Part shown: positions 20,285 through 29,874 of the stretch, in pieces | Position numbering within the stretch: the first letter of the stretch is position 1 | How the letters are laid out: every line of letters begins with the position of its first letter | DNA from: Citrobacter sp. R56 | GTDB taxonomy: Bacteria > Pseudomonadota > Gammaproteobacteria > Enterobacterales > Enterobacteriaceae | Direction: 5' to 3' | Length of the DNA stretch: 64,000 bases | Assembly: GCF_016811995.1 (NCBI RefSeq) | Contig: NZ_CP069159.1 | Location: forward strand, 3,224,001-3,288,000 | The notes under the pieces: generated by a model | Told to the model about the DNA's origin: nothing | What the model saw: the letters and a program-made list of their open reading frames with translations, nothing else | Databases searched by the model: none | Translations under genes and position numbers: made by a program

Positions 20285-21895
20285 TCAGGCAGGTGCCCGT
20301 GACGCCAGCCACTGACGTAATTGTTTTTTATCGACTTTACCTACCGGGGTCAGAGGCAGAGCCTCAACGCATTCCACACGGTCCGGTAATTTGAACTCCG
20401 CAACGCCCTGCTCACGCAGGAAACGTCGTACCTGTACCGCACGCAGCGGCGATTTCACCACCAGATACGCGCAGCTTTTCTCCCCCATAAGCTCATCTTC
20501 CATGCTGACCAACGCCGCGTGGATCACCGAAGGATGACGCAATAACAGGTTTTCGATCTCTTCGGCGGCGATCTTCTCCCCACCACGGTTGATCTGATCT
20601 TTTTCTCGCCCCTGCACCGTGATGTACCCTGCTTCGTCGATCGAGATCAGATCGCCGGAGCAGTAAAAACCGTCGGCATCGAATGCATTGGCGTTATGCT
20701 CAGGACTTTTGAAATAGCCGCGAAAGGTGTACGGCCCACGCGTCATCAGGCGACCGGTTTCCCCTTGCGGCAGCGGATTGCCCTCGGCATCCGCCACCCA
20801 GACTTCATCATCCGGACACATCGGGCGACCCTGGGTATGAATAATGCGCTCCGGGCTGTCGTCCAGACGGGTGTAGTTCACCAGCCCTTCGGCCATCCCA
20901 AACACCTGTTGCAACTGGCAACCAATTTCGGCCGGAATGCGTGCAGCCAGCGTGGCGGAAAGCCGCGCCCCGCCCACTTGCAGCAGCTTCAGTGACGCCA
21001 GTTGTGCGTTACTCCCCCATTCGCCAATGGCCTGAAGCCACAGGCTGACTGCCGGAGGCACCAGCGCCGTTGAATTGATCTGATGTTTTTCAATGAGCGG
21101 GAAGCACAGCGTGGCGCTCGGATCGGCGGCCAGCACCACAGTTCCCCCCGCCAGGAACACGCCCAGCGCTCCCGGAGAACTCATGGCATAGTTATGTGCT
21201 GCCGGAATGGCGCACAAATAGCGAGTCTCTTCGCTGAAATGGCAGATTTCGTTACTACGACGCACGCTGTAGTAATAGTCGTTATGGGTACGCGGGATCA
21301 GTTTCGGCGTACCGGTTGTGCCGCCGGAAAGCTGAAAGTACGCCACTTCATCGGCCGGCGACGGTGCCGCAGTAAAATCTGCGGCGGGTTCACTCATCGC
21401 CGCGCGCAGGTTGTGCTCGCCCTCGTCATTAAGCAATTGCATGACGCGGACAGACGCGTGTTCAGCCATAAACGCATTCAGGAAATCATCCCCGGCGAAC
21501 AACGCATGCTGGCGATCGGCAATCAGCAGCGTCGGTTCGATTTGCTTTGCGTACGCATTAAGTTCCGTTCGCTGATGGCTGAACAGCGCCAGAACCGGGG
21601 CCACGCCAATCTTCAACAGGGCGAAAAAGGTGATGTATAACTCCGCCACATTGCCCAGTTGCACCAGCGCAGTGTCTCCCGCGTTAATCCCCTGACGACG
21701 CAGGCTGCAGGCCAGGTTCTCCGAGACTTGATTGAGTTGGCGATAACTCAGGTGACGCTCGCCCTCAATCACCGCCGTTTTATCGCTCTGCGCATGGCGG
21801 GTCAGAATGTCCGTTAAGGGCAAATCCTGCCAGTACCCTTTTTCACGGTAGCGACGGGCAAATTCGTCTGGCCACCGGGTGAAAGGAATGCTCAT
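20285..21895 (-). CDS. entE: 2,3-dihydroxybenzoate-AMP ligase
   Basis: EntE activates 2,3-dihydroxybenzoate with ATP and loads it onto the aryl carrier domain of EntB. It is a 536-residue stand-alone adenylation enzyme with the motifs [35 protein letters not shown] and [14 protein letters not shown], all in order. Two adjacent ATG codons are present; the one at 21895 is five bases from AGGAG and matches the family start MSIPFTRW. Confidence 0.97.
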   Translation of the reverse strand: MSIPFTRWPDEFARRYREKGYWQDLPLTDILTRHAQSDKTAVIEGERHLSYRQLNQVSENLACSLRRQGINAGDTALVQLGNVAELYITFFALLKIGVAPVLALFSHQRTELNAYAKQIEPTLLIADRQHALFAGDDFLNAFMAEHASVRVMQLLNDEGEHNLRAAMSEPAADFTAAPSPADEVAYFQLSGGTTGTPKLIPRTHNDYYYSVRRSNEICHFSEETRYLCAIPAAHNYAMSSPGALGVFLAGGTVVLAADPSATLCFPLIEKHQINSTALVPPAVSLWLQAIGEWGSNAQLASLKLLQVGGARLSATLAARIPAEIGCQLQQVFGMAEGLVNYTRLDDSPERIIHTQGRPMCPDDEVWVADAEGNPLPQGETGRLMTRGPYTFRGYFKSPEHNANAFDADGFYCSGDLISIDEAGYITVQGREKDQINRGGEKIAAEEIENLLLRHPSVIHAALVSMEDELMGEKSCAYLVVKSPLRAVQVRRFLREQGVAEFKLPDRVECVEALPLTPVGKVDKKQLRQWLASRAPA

Positions 21896-21904
21896 CATTA
21901 CTCC

Positions 21905-23080
21905 TTAATGCAGTCCGAACACATTCAACATGGTGGAAAGTTTCGTACCCGTTTCACGCCACTCCGCAATTGGGGAGGAAGCAGGCACAATTCCCGCACC
22001 GGCAAAGAAGCGCACCTGATTCTGGCGTAACGTCGCGCAGCGGATCGTTACCACCCATTCGCCGTTGCCTTCGGCGTCGCACCAGCCGACGATGCCGCCA
22101 AACAATTCGCGGTCAAACGGTTCAAGTTCTGCGATCCACTTTTTCGCGACCTGATGCGGGAAACCGCTCAACGCCGGGGTTGGGTGCAGCAGACACGCCA
22201 GCGTCAGGGCGTTCTCTTGTAAGTTCGCTTTGCCTTCAAACGGTGTACCAAGGTGCCACAGCGTGGGGGTGGTGATCAGTTGCGGGGAGGACGGAAGCTG
22301 CAATTCGCGGCTGCGATCGCGCAGCACTATTTTCATCGCCTGAGTGACCAGGTCGTGTTCATGACGGTCTTTTTCAGACGCCAGCAGACGATTACCCGCC
22401 TCTCTGTCCAGCACATCATCAGGCTGGCGGCGAGCAGATCCGGCTAACGGAAGAGAACTGAAATGATCGCCCTCTTTACGCAGCAGCAATTCCGGGCTGG
22501 CGCCGAGCAATACCCCGCCGTCTTCCAGCGGGACATGGAAGTTGTAACTAACAGGGTTCTGCGCTACGAGGCGTTCCAGCAAGGCTCCGCTATCGATATT
22601 GTCGTCGGTGGTGATATCAATCAGACGCGACAACACCACTTTGTCAACTTCCGGCGTCGCCGTCAGCGCCGCCGCTTTCGCCACCATCTCCTCAAAATCA
22701 TCCTGCTCAGGAATGGCTTTACGCGCAACGACGTTCAACGACGGATACTCAGTGAAATAGCGCGATGACTGTTGCTTTGCCGGACGAGAAAACGTCTGCC
22801 AGGACTCCGGTATAAACAGCGATGAAGGCTGGCTTGTATCAAAGGGAATCGCACCGACCATGACCGGGTTTTTAATCCCCTGCGATTTGGCCCTCGCAAA
22901 CAGCGCATGTAATTTTTGTTGAAACGGGCTATCAGGGGAATCCCCATCCACAGCAGGTTCATCAAAGCGGGCGAAGCATCCGGACGTCGTAAAACTGCGA
23001 TACGGCGACATAAAGAAAAAATGATCGGGGGCAAGCGTTGCCATTTTCTGCTGTACATCCTCGGCCAGTGACGTATCCAT
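21905..23080 (-). CDS. entC: Isochorismate synthase EntC
   Basis: EntC converts chorismate to isochorismate, the first committed step of enterobactin synthesis. The 391-residue protein is a chorismate-binding enzyme, with [10 protein letters not shown], the [18 protein letters not shown] block and the C-terminal [12 protein letters not shown]. The frame extends to 23092, but the ATG at 23080 has GGAGG five bases upstream and gives the E. coli length. It is the first gene of entCEBAH, divergent from fepB with a Fur box between. Confidence 0.97.
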   Translation of the reverse strand: MDTSLAEDVQQKMATLAPDHFFFMSPYRSFTTSGCFARFDEPAVDGDSPDSPFQQKLHALFARAKSQGIKNPVMVGAIPFDTSQPSSLFIPESWQTFSRPAKQQSSRYFTEYPSLNVVARKAIPEQDDFEEMVAKAAALTATPEVDKVVLSRLIDITTDDNIDSGALLERLVAQNPVSYNFHVPLEDGGVLLGASPELLLRKEGDHFSSLPLAGSARRQPDDVLDREAGNRLLASEKDRHEHDLVTQAMKIVLRDRSRELQLPSSPQLITTPTLWHLGTPFEGKANLQENALTLACLLHPTPALSGFPHQVAKKWIAELEPFDRELFGGIVGWCDAEGNGEWVVTIRCATLRQNQVRFFAGAGIVPASSPIAEWRETGTKLSTMLNVFGLH

Positions 23081-23108
23081 ATCATCCTCCAAAAATGATA
23101 AAGGTTTT

Positions 23109-23127
23109 AATAATGATTATCATTTAT
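23109..23127. promoter_or_regulatory. Fur box between entC and fepB
   Basis: A 19-bp sequence centred on AATGATTATCATT agrees with the Fur consensus GATAATGATAATCATTATC at 14 of 19 positions. It lies 28 nt upstream of the entC start codon, in the divergent entC/fepB control region. A second, weaker Fur-like stretch runs near 23220-23240, close to the fepB start. Confidence 0.8.
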
Positions 23128-23266
23128 ATTTTCGGGCGCTAACCTAAAAGCAAACAGACGGTATGTCAACTCTTGCGCTAACACATTGTGCGACTTTGAC
23201 TTGCATCCCTTCTCGCTAACAATGAAAATGAGAAGCATTAACTTCACTGATAACAGGAACTGCGTT

Positions 23267-24214
23267 GTGAGATTATCTTTTCTGCCTGGCCTGCTGATTG
23301 GGCTCTTCGTTTTCGGATTCTCCTCAGCCCACGCCGCTGACTGGCCACGTCAGGTAACCGACAGCCGTGGAACACACACGCTGGAGCACAAACCTGAGCG
23401 TATTGTCTCGACCAGCGTCACACTGACTGGTTCTCTGCTGGCCATTGACGCCCCGGTCATTGCCAGCGGGGCCACCACGCCCAACAACCGCGTCGGTGAC
23501 GATCAGGGATTCCTGCGCCAATGGAGCGAGGTCGCAAAAGCGCGCAAACTGAACCGCCTGTACATTGGCGAACCCAGTGCTGAAGCGGTGGCCGCACAGA
23601 TGCCCGATCTCATCCTGATCAGCGCCACCGGCGGCGACTCTGCGCTGGCGCTTTATGATCAGCTCTCTTCCATCGCACCGACGCTTATCATCAACTATGA
23701 CGATAAAAGCTGGCAGTCATTGCTGACGCAACTCGGCGAGATCACAGGCCAGGAAAAACAGGCGGCGCAACGCATTGCTGAATTTGACCAGCAGATGGCG
23801 GTGGTAAAACAGAAGATTAAGCTGCCGCCGCAACCGGTCAGCGCGCTGGTGTACACCGCCGCCGCGCACACCGCCAATTTATGGACACCTGAGTCTGCGC
23901 AGGGCAAGATGATGGAGCAACTCGGCTTCACGCTGGCCGCGTTGCCAACGAACATGCACACCAGCACCAGTCAGGGTAAACGCCACGACATCGTCCAGCT
24001 CGGCGGTGAAAATCTGGCGGCGGGTCTGAACGGCGAGGCGCTATTCTTGTTTGCTGGTGACAGCAACGACGCCAATGCCATTTATGCCAACCCGTTGCTG
24101 GCGCACCTGCCGGCGGTGCAAAGTAAACGTGTTTACGCGCTGGGTACCGAAACGTTCCGCCTGGACTACTACAGTGCGACGTTACTGTTGAACCGTCTTG
24201 CCGTCCTGTTTTAA
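23267..24214 (+). CDS. fepB: Ferric enterobactin-binding periplasmic protein
   Basis: FepB captures ferric enterobactin in the periplasm and hands it to FepDGC. The mature part begins [12 protein letters not shown] after a Sec signal peptide ending SSAHA. The frame is open from 23186, but the GTG at 23267 is preferred: an AGGA lies 8 nt upstream and the product (315 residues, [10 protein letters not shown]...) matches the E. coli signal peptide length. ATG codons at 23222 and 23228 are alternatives that would lengthen the leader. It belongs to the type III siderophore-binding protein family. Confidence 0.93.
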   Translation: MRLSFLPGLLIGLFVFGFSSAHAADWPRQVTDSRGTHTLEHKPERIVSTSVTLTGSLLAIDAPVIASGATTPNNRVGDDQGFLRQWSEVAKARKLNRLYIGEPSAEAVAAQMPDLILISATGGDSALALYDQLSSIAPTLIINYDDKSWQSLLTQLGEITGQEKQAAQRIAEFDQQMAVVKQKIKLPPQPVSALVYTAAAHTANLWTPESAQGKMMEQLGFTLAALPTNMHTSTSQGKRHDIVQLGGENLAAGLNGEALFLFAGDSNDANAIYANPLLAHLPAVQSKRVYALGTETFRLDYYSATLLLNRLAVLF

Positions 24215-24221
24215 TTTATTG

Positions 24222-24293
24222 TGCCGGATGACGGCTAATACCTTATCCGGCCTACATATCCCGTAGGCCTGGTAAGCAAAGCGCCATCAGGCA
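24222..24293. repeat. REP/BIME-like repeats between fepB and entS
   Basis: GCCGGAT/ATCCGG (24224-24250) followed by a CCTAC/GTAGG pair and GCCTGGT.../...CATCAGGC (24267-24292). Two REP-type palindromes lie in the gap between convergent genes, the second reaching into the last codons of entS. They probably serve as bidirectional 3'-end structures. Confidence 0.72.
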
Positions 24294-25522
24294 CTTGCAG
24301 GCGTCTGGCGAAAACGTCGCAATTCACTCAGCAACAGCAGTAGTAATAACCCTACAATCACCAGTCCAAATCCACTTACGCTTGCCGAGGCGACCGGTGT
24401 CATCATCGCGCCGAGACCGCCTAACAGCGCCGCGCCGATAGCATCCCCGGTAACGTTCTGCGCCGTCCACAGGCCGTTAATCCTGCCGAGCATCGATTCC
24501 GGCGTTTGCGTTTGTAGCATCGTGTATTGCAGTAACGAACTGATGGCGCTAAGCCAGCCAAACAGCGCGAGGCAAATAACGCCCAGCGCCCAGACAGGCA
24601 TCAGGCCAAACAAGCCAATCGCCAGGAAGGAACCTACCGTGGAGGCCAGCATAATCAGACCAGGGCGTACGCTGTGAGCCAGTTGTCCGCTGGTCAGCGC
24701 GCCTACCGCTGCGCCGAGGGGAATGGCGGCATAGAGGAAACCAATTTGCGCCGCAGACATGTGCCAGTTCAGCGCCAGCGCCGGATAGAGCACCCGCACC
24801 GCGCTCGCCATGGTCAGCAAACCGCCGAGCAGCGCAATACCGCCGATAAGCGGGCTGGCAAACAAAAAGCGGAACGCCGCCAGCAGCGATTTAAGCGGAT
24901 GCTCACGCGGCTGAGGCGGTGGAGGCAACAGCGGAAGTCGCAATAACGGCAGCAGTGTTATAAAGGTGCCAGCCGCCGCCAGACCATAGTTCCAGGCCAC
25001 GCCCCCCGTGGCTAATAGCAGTCCGCCCAGCATGGGAGAGATCACCGACCCCAGGCGAACCGTCAGCATCGTTATGGCCCCCGCCTGCATCAGATTTTCA
25101 CGGCCGACCAGCGCTGGCGTTGCCGCCAACAGCGCGGTGACACCCAGCGACGCAAAGAAACCATCCCATAAGCCAAGCAGATAAATCGCCAGCAGCGAAG
25201 GTTCCGGCAGCAGCGCGTTCAGACACAGGCCGATGAAGCCGATACCACAGGTACCGCGCGCCAGCAGGATCACTTTTTTACGCTCATAGCGATCGGCCAA
25301 TACGCCGCCCACCATCAGACCCACAAACATTGCGCTGCCGGTCAACGTCACCGACAAACCTACCTGCCACGTTGAGTGGGTCATCATCTGGATTTGTACC
25401 GGAACCGCCACGCCGAGCAAACCCAGCGAAACGATGGAGATAAAACGGGCAAGGAAAACCGCACGGAATGCCGGGTGCGTCTTCAACAGGCTGAGATTCA
25501 ACAGCCAGGATTGTCGATTCAT
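24287..25522 (-). CDS. entS: Enterobactin exporter EntS
   Basis: EntS (411 residues) is a 12-segment major facilitator that exports enterobactin across the inner membrane. The MFS signature [13 protein letters not shown] lies between the second and third membrane segments, and the N-terminus [19 protein letters not shown] is typical. It is divergent from fepD with a Fur box between, and converges on fepB with REP-like repeats at its end. Confidence 0.96.
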   Translation of the reverse strand: MNRQSWLLNLSLLKTHPAFRAVFLARFISIVSLGLLGVAVPVQIQMMTHSTWQVGLSVTLTGSAMFVGLMVGGVLADRYERKKVILLARGTCGIGFIGLCLNALLPEPSLLAIYLLGLWDGFFASLGVTALLAATPALVGRENLMQAGAITMLTVRLGSVISPMLGGLLLATGGVAWNYGLAAAGTFITLLPLLRLPLLPPPPQPREHPLKSLLAAFRFLFASPLIGGIALLGGLLTMASAVRVLYPALALNWHMSAAQIGFLYAAIPLGAAVGALTSGQLAHSVRPGLIMLASTVGSFLAIGLFGLMPVWALGVICLALFGWLSAISSLLQYTMLQTQTPESMLGRINGLWTAQNVTGDAIGAALLGGLGAMMTPVASASVSGFGLVIVGLLLLLLLSELRRFRQTPASA

Positions 25523-25601
25523 TACAACGCCTTAATACGAGCTTTTTTAAATATCCATTCAGAGGCTGCACATGCTAACATAACCAAATAAGATCGATAA
25601 C

Positions 25602-25620
25602 GATAATTACTATCATTATC
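25602..25620. promoter_or_regulatory. Fur box between entS and fepD
   Basis: GATAATTACTATCATTATC matches the 19-bp Fur consensus at 16 of 19 positions and overlaps further GATAA-type repeats just upstream. It lies 13 nt before the fepD start and about 80 nt from entS, fitting iron repression of both. Confidence 0.87.
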
Positions 25621-25632
25621 AGGGAAGTTGAT

Positions 25633-26643
25633 ATGTCATGCTCTATTTCCGTGACGCGCGCAATCGCCGTCCCCGGATTGTTGTTATTACTTGTTCTCGC
25701 CACCGCATTAAGTCTGGCTATAGGCGCAAAACCACTGCCAGCCTCTGTCGTTCTGGACGCACTGACCGGTAGCTGTCAAAGCCCTGACTGCGTTATCGTG
25801 CTGGATGCGCGACTGCCGCGTACGCTGGCCGGATTACTGGCCGGTGGCGCGCTGGGTCTTGCCGGTGCCTTAATGCAAACGCTCTCCCGCAACCCGCTAG
25901 CCGATCCGGGCATTCTTGGCGTTAATGCCGGCGCCAGCTTTGCCATTGTTCTGGGCGCCGCACTTTTCGGCTACTCCTCCGCAGAGGAACAACTCTTGAT
26001 GGCATTTGCCGGTGCCCTTGCGGCGTCGCTGATTGTAGCGTTTACCGGCAGTCAGGGGGGCGGTCAGTTAAGTCCGGTACGGCTGACGCTGGCAGGTGTC
26101 GCGCTCAGCGCGGTGCTGGAAGGGCTATCCAGTGGAATTGCCCTACTTAACCCGGATGTATACGACCAACTCCGCTTCTGGCAAGCGGGCTCGTTGGATA
26201 TCCGCAGTTTGCAAACGCTGAAGGTGGTACTGGCACCGGTACTGATAGCAGGCGTTGTTGCGCTATGCCTGAGCCGGGCGCTCAATAGTCTGAGCCTGGG
26301 CAGCGATACCGCCACGGCGCTCGGCAACAAGGTGGCGCGTACTCAGATTATCGGCCTGTTGGTGATTACCGTGTTATGCGGGAGCGCAACGGCAATTGTC
26401 GGTCCAATCGCGTTCATTGGTCTGATGATGCCGCACATGGCACGCTGGTTGGTCGGAGCCGATCACCGCTGGTCTTTGCCCGTCACACTTCTGGCTACCC
26501 CCGCCCTGCTGCTGTTTGCCGATATCATTGGTCGTGTGATTGTCCCTGGCGAATTACGCGTTTCCGTCGTCAGCGCGTTTATTGGCGCGCCGGTACTCAT
26601 TTTCCTTGTCCGACGCAGACAACGCGGAGGTGCCGGTATATGA
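25633..26643 (+). CDS. fepD: Ferric enterobactin permease subunit FepD
   Basis: FepD (336 residues) is one of two inner-membrane permease subunits of the ferric enterobactin ABC importer (FecCD family). It is hydrophobic, with about ten membrane segments and the conserved LPRTLAGLLAGGALGLAG and GPIAFIGLMMPHMAR, the latter forming the ATPase contact region. Its stop overlaps the fepG start as ATGA, the first of two such couplings in fepDGC. Confidence 0.96.
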   Translation: MSCSISVTRAIAVPGLLLLLVLATALSLAIGAKPLPASVVLDALTGSCQSPDCVIVLDARLPRTLAGLLAGGALGLAGALMQTLSRNPLADPGILGVNAGASFAIVLGAALFGYSSAEEQLLMAFAGALAASLIVAFTGSQGGGQLSPVRLTLAGVALSAVLEGLSSGIALLNPDVYDQLRFWQAGSLDIRSLQTLKVVLAPVLIAGVVALCLSRALNSLSLGSDTATALGNKVARTQIIGLLVITVLCGSATAIVGPIAFIGLMMPHMARWLVGADHRWSLPVTLLATPALLLFADIIGRVIVPGELRVSVVSAFIGAPVLIFLVRRRQRGGAGI

Positions 26644-27632
26644 AACACGTTTCCCGCCGTCTGATCCTCTGCTGTCTGTGGCTTCTGTTCGGCGCAGTAT
26701 GCGTCAGTTTATGGAGTCTGCGCAGCGGCGCCGTCACGCTGGATACCTCGCAAATTATCGCTGCATTGTGGGGAGACGCTCCGCGCAGCATCACGCTGGT
26801 CGTCACCGAATGGCGTTTACCGCGCGTGCTGATGGCGTTGCTTATCGGCGCAGCCCTTGGCGTCAGCGGCGCGATTTTCCAGTCGTTAATGCGTAACCCG
26901 CTGGGAAGCCCGGATGTGATGGGGTTCAACACTGGCGCATGGAGCGGCGTGCTGATTGCCATGGTGCTATTTGGTCAACATCTGACGGCGATTGCACTCA
27001 GCGCGATGTTGGGGGGGATACTCACTTCGCTGGTGGTCTGGGCGCTTGCCTGGCGTAACGGTATTGAGACCTTCAGGCTGATTATTATCGGCATCGGCGT
27101 ACGCGCGATGCTGGTGGCATTTAATACCTGGCTGCTGCTGGAAGCCTCCTTAGAGACGGCGCTTACCGCCGGTTTATGGAATGCGGGTTCGCTCAACGGG
27201 CTGACATGGGCTAAAACCTGGCCCTCAGCCCCGTTGATCGTCGTCATGCTGGTTTGTGCGGCGCTTCTGGTACGGCGTATGCGTCTGCTGGAGATGGGGG
27301 ATGACAGCGCCTGCGCACTCGGTGTTAGCGTGGAGCGCTCCCGCTTGCTGATGATGCTGGTGGCGGTGGTCCTGACCGCCGCCGCGACGGCTCTCGCCGG
27401 TCCTATCTCCTTTATCGCGCTTGTCGCGCCACATATTGCGCGTCGCCTCAGCGGCACCGCTCGCTGGGGATTAACCCAGTCAGCCCTGTGCGGCGCATTA
27501 TTACTGCTGCTCGCGGATCAGGTTGCCCAACAACTGTTTATGCCTTATCAGCTCCCGGTGGGCGTTGTTACCGTCAGTCTTGGCGGCATTTATCTTATCG
27601 TCTTGTTAATTCAGGAGTCCCGCAAAAAATGA
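26640..27632 (+). CDS. fepG: Ferric enterobactin permease subunit FepG
   Basis: FepG (330 residues) pairs with FepD in the importer. It has the family segments WRLPRVLMALLIGAALGVSG, QSLMRNPLGSPDVMGFN and GPISFIALVAPHIARR. The frame is open from 26376, but the ATG at 26640 overlaps the fepD stop as ATGA and matches the family start (MKHVSRRL). Its own stop overlaps fepC in the same way. Confidence 0.96.
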   Translation: MKHVSRRLILCCLWLLFGAVCVSLWSLRSGAVTLDTSQIIAALWGDAPRSITLVVTEWRLPRVLMALLIGAALGVSGAIFQSLMRNPLGSPDVMGFNTGAWSGVLIAMVLFGQHLTAIALSAMLGGILTSLVVWALAWRNGIETFRLIIIGIGVRAMLVAFNTWLLLEASLETALTAGLWNAGSLNGLTWAKTWPSAPLIVVMLVCAALLVRRMRLLEMGDDSACALGVSVERSRLLMMLVAVVLTAAATALAGPISFIALVAPHIARRLSGTARWGLTQSALCGALLLLLADQVAQQLFMPYQLPVGVVTVSLGGIYLIVLLIQESRKK

Positions 27633-28450
27633 CCGAATCAGTAGCCCGTTTGCGTGGCGACCAGTTAACGCTGGGGTACGGCAAATTTACCGTGGCAGAA
27701 AATCTGAATGTCTCGATTCCCGACGGCCATTTCACCGCCATTATCGGACCGAATGGGTGCGGAAAATCGACGCTGCTGCGTACGTTGAGTCGCCTGATGA
27801 CCCCCGCCAAAGGACACGTCTGGTTGGATGGCGAGCATATTCAGCACTACGCCAGTAAAGAAGTGGCCCGTCGTATCGGTCTGCTGGCGCAAAATGCCAC
27901 TACGCCCGGCGATATCACCGTACAGGAGTTGGTCGCGCGTGGTCGCTATCCGCATCAACCCTTGTTTACCCGCTGGCGCAAAGAAGATGAAGAGGCGGTC
28001 ATGCGCGCCATGCGCGCCACGGGGATCACAAATCTGGCGACACAAAGTGTGGATACACTTTCCGGCGGACAGCGCCAGCGTGCCTGGATAGCCATGGTGC
28101 TGGCGCAAGAGACGTCCATCATGCTACTGGATGAACCCACAACATGGTTGGATATCAGCCACCAGATTGATCTGCTAGAGTTGCTGAGTGAACTGAATCG
28201 TGAGAAAGGCTATACCCTCGCCGCTGTCCTGCATGATTTGAATCAGGCCTGTCGGTATGCCACGCATCTGATTGCGTTACGTGAAGGCAAAATAGTGGCA
28301 CAGGGCGCGCCGAAGGAGATCGTGACATCGGAACTGATTGAAGAAATCTATGGGCTGCGTTGCATGATCATTGAAGACCCGATCGCTGGAACGCCGTTAG
28401 TCGTCCCACTTGGGCGTTCCGGAAACTCGTCTCCGGACGCCCTGTCATGA
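27629..28450 (+). CDS. fepC: Ferric enterobactin ABC transporter ATPase
   Basis: FepC (273 residues) is the ATPase of the ferric enterobactin importer. It has Walker A GPNGCGKST at 40-48, signature LSGGQRQRAWIAM, and Walker B IMLLDEPTTWLD followed by the switch His in AAVLHDLNQA. The start at 27629 overlaps the fepG stop (ATGA), although the frame is open further upstream. It is the last gene of fepDGC before a GC-rich hairpin. Confidence 0.97.
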   Translation: MTESVARLRGDQLTLGYGKFTVAENLNVSIPDGHFTAIIGPNGCGKSTLLRTLSRLMTPAKGHVWLDGEHIQHYASKEVARRIGLLAQNATTPGDITVQELVARGRYPHQPLFTRWRKEDEEAVMRAMRATGITNLATQSVDTLSGGQRQRAWIAMVLAQETSIMLLDEPTTWLDISHQIDLLELLSELNREKGYTLAAVLHDLNQACRYATHLIALREGKIVAQGAPKEIVTSELIEEIYGLRCMIIEDPIAGTPLVVPLGRSGNSSPDALS

Positions 28451-28452
28451 TA

Positions 28453-28474
28453 GCCGGAGGGCTCCCCCTCCGGC
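28453..28474. terminator. Hairpin between convergent fepC and fepE
   Basis: Nine-base stem GCCGGAGGG / CCCTCCGGC lying 2 nt after the fepC stop and just before the fepE stop on the other strand. There is no strong T-run on either side. Confidence 0.6.
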
Positions 28475-28480
28475 AGATCA

Positions 28481-29623
28481 TCAGGTCAGTTGCTCTTCCA
28501 TTAAGAGGGATTCCCCCATCTTGCGGGATATCAATGCATGCCGCAGTAATACCCCACCGCACGCCACCATGCCGCCCAATAACGCCGCCAGAATCACGAT
28601 GATAGACTTGCCTGGACCATCTTTCTTCACAGGCAGTGAAGGCACCAGTTGGTATTTGAAGGGAACAAATTTGACATCCTTGACATTCATCACGCTCAGT
28701 TGCTCCACGTGGTACTGGCGATTACGTAATTCCGCATTAATTTCGGCGACGTCCGTCACGGATTTTTCGATTTGTAGTTTACGTGCAATACCGTCAGCGC
28801 CCAGTGAAATAGAGAAATCAGGGTCATCTTTTACTGCCTGACCGTTACTGTAGACTGGCTTTTTGATCCCGGCCGCATTGGCGATCTCCAGTGAGTAATT
28901 GAGTCGCTGAATATTGGCCTCAAGCTGGTTTTTGAGCCTGACCCGATCCATCGCCAGTCGCTCTTTCTCAAAACTGGTTTTGATTTCCAGCTTGTTTCGA
29001 ATATTCTCAATAGACTCTTTCACGACGAGATCAGAAACAAACTGGATATACCCTGCAAGAACCTTCTGCGCTTCTTCTTGCGTAGGTGCGGTAAAACTCA
29101 AGGTCCACGACGTATATAACGACGTTTCATTTTTCTTACCCACATTGCTGTCGACCGCTTTCATTTTTTCACTCAGCGCCACGATTGCCCGGTGCAAATC
29201 CATCTCATCGATATTGGCATCTTTCAGCTGATCCATAACGTAAGGTGATGAGCGGAGGTAGTCTTCGAGTAATGAAGGGGATTGAAATTTCTTGATAAAA
29301 AGGTTGAATACGCCGCCACGATCGACGCTCACATCCATATCCAGCACCCGCAGTTTCGTCAGGGTTTTCTCAAGCCCCTGCCACTGAATAGGTTCAGGCG
29401 GTGTGACAATCGCCTCGCTGGTCCACTTTTGCGGTAGGAGAAATGAGATCAGTAACCCGATACATGCAAAAGCAAAAACGACAGCAACAATTCGACTTTT
29501 CGCACGCCATAAAACATCAATGAGGTTTAATAAATCAATCTCATTACTATTACGGGTTGCCGATGCGGGTTGCCAGGCAGTAAATTCCGAGTCTTTTTCG
29601 TGTTTAACATTAAGTGATGACAT
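28481..29623 (-). CDS. fepE: Polysaccharide chain-length regulator FepE (Wzz family)
   Basis: FepE (380 residues) is a Wzz-type polysaccharide co-polymerase that sets very long O-antigen chains in Salmonella. It has nothing directly to do with iron despite its location. One membrane segment lies near residues 43-63 (VVFAFACIGLLISFLLP), then a long periplasmic domain with coiled-coil, and a second segment near 340-360 preceded by a Pro/Gly-rich stretch (SLPVKKDGPGKS). Both hallmark segments are intact. It sits alone between fepC and entF. Confidence 0.92.
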   Translation of the reverse strand: MSSLNVKHEKDSEFTAWQPASATRNSNEIDLLNLIDVLWRAKSRIVAVVFAFACIGLLISFLLPQKWTSEAIVTPPEPIQWQGLEKTLTKLRVLDMDVSVDRGGVFNLFIKKFQSPSLLEDYLRSSPYVMDQLKDANIDEMDLHRAIVALSEKMKAVDSNVGKKNETSLYTSWTLSFTAPTQEEAQKVLAGYIQFVSDLVVKESIENIRNKLEIKTSFEKERLAMDRVRLKNQLEANIQRLNYSLEIANAAGIKKPVYSNGQAVKDDPDFSISLGADGIARKLQIEKSVTDVAEINAELRNRQYHVEQLSVMNVKDVKFVPFKYQLVPSLPVKKDGPGKSIIVILAALLGGMVACGGVLLRHALISRKMGESLLMEEQLT

Positions 29624-29797
29624 ACCGTATAACCTGAGTACAAAACTTGATGAAAGAATCCTTCTTTGACACGATTCTAACAGCTACTCAGAATTATCCG
29701 AAACGATCTTTGTATAATAGTCCTCATCAAACCCATTATTAGGAATTGTGCTTACCCTCTGGTTATGTTTCATTTATGTTAAATAGCAATCAATACA

Positions 29798-29836
29798 AAC
29801 AAAAACCCATAATAATTAGCTCTTATTATGGGTTTG
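29798..29836 (-). terminator. Terminator of the fes-ybdZ-entF transcript
   Basis: Perfect 12-bp stem AAACCCATAATA / TATTATGGGTTT (29803-29835), followed on the minus strand by a T-rich tail. It lies 40 nt past the entF stop. The rest of the 251-nt entF-fepE gap is AT-rich with no gene seen. Confidence 0.85.
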
Positions 29837-29874
29837 TATAATGATATTATCTGAAAGCGTCCAGAAAACGCCCG

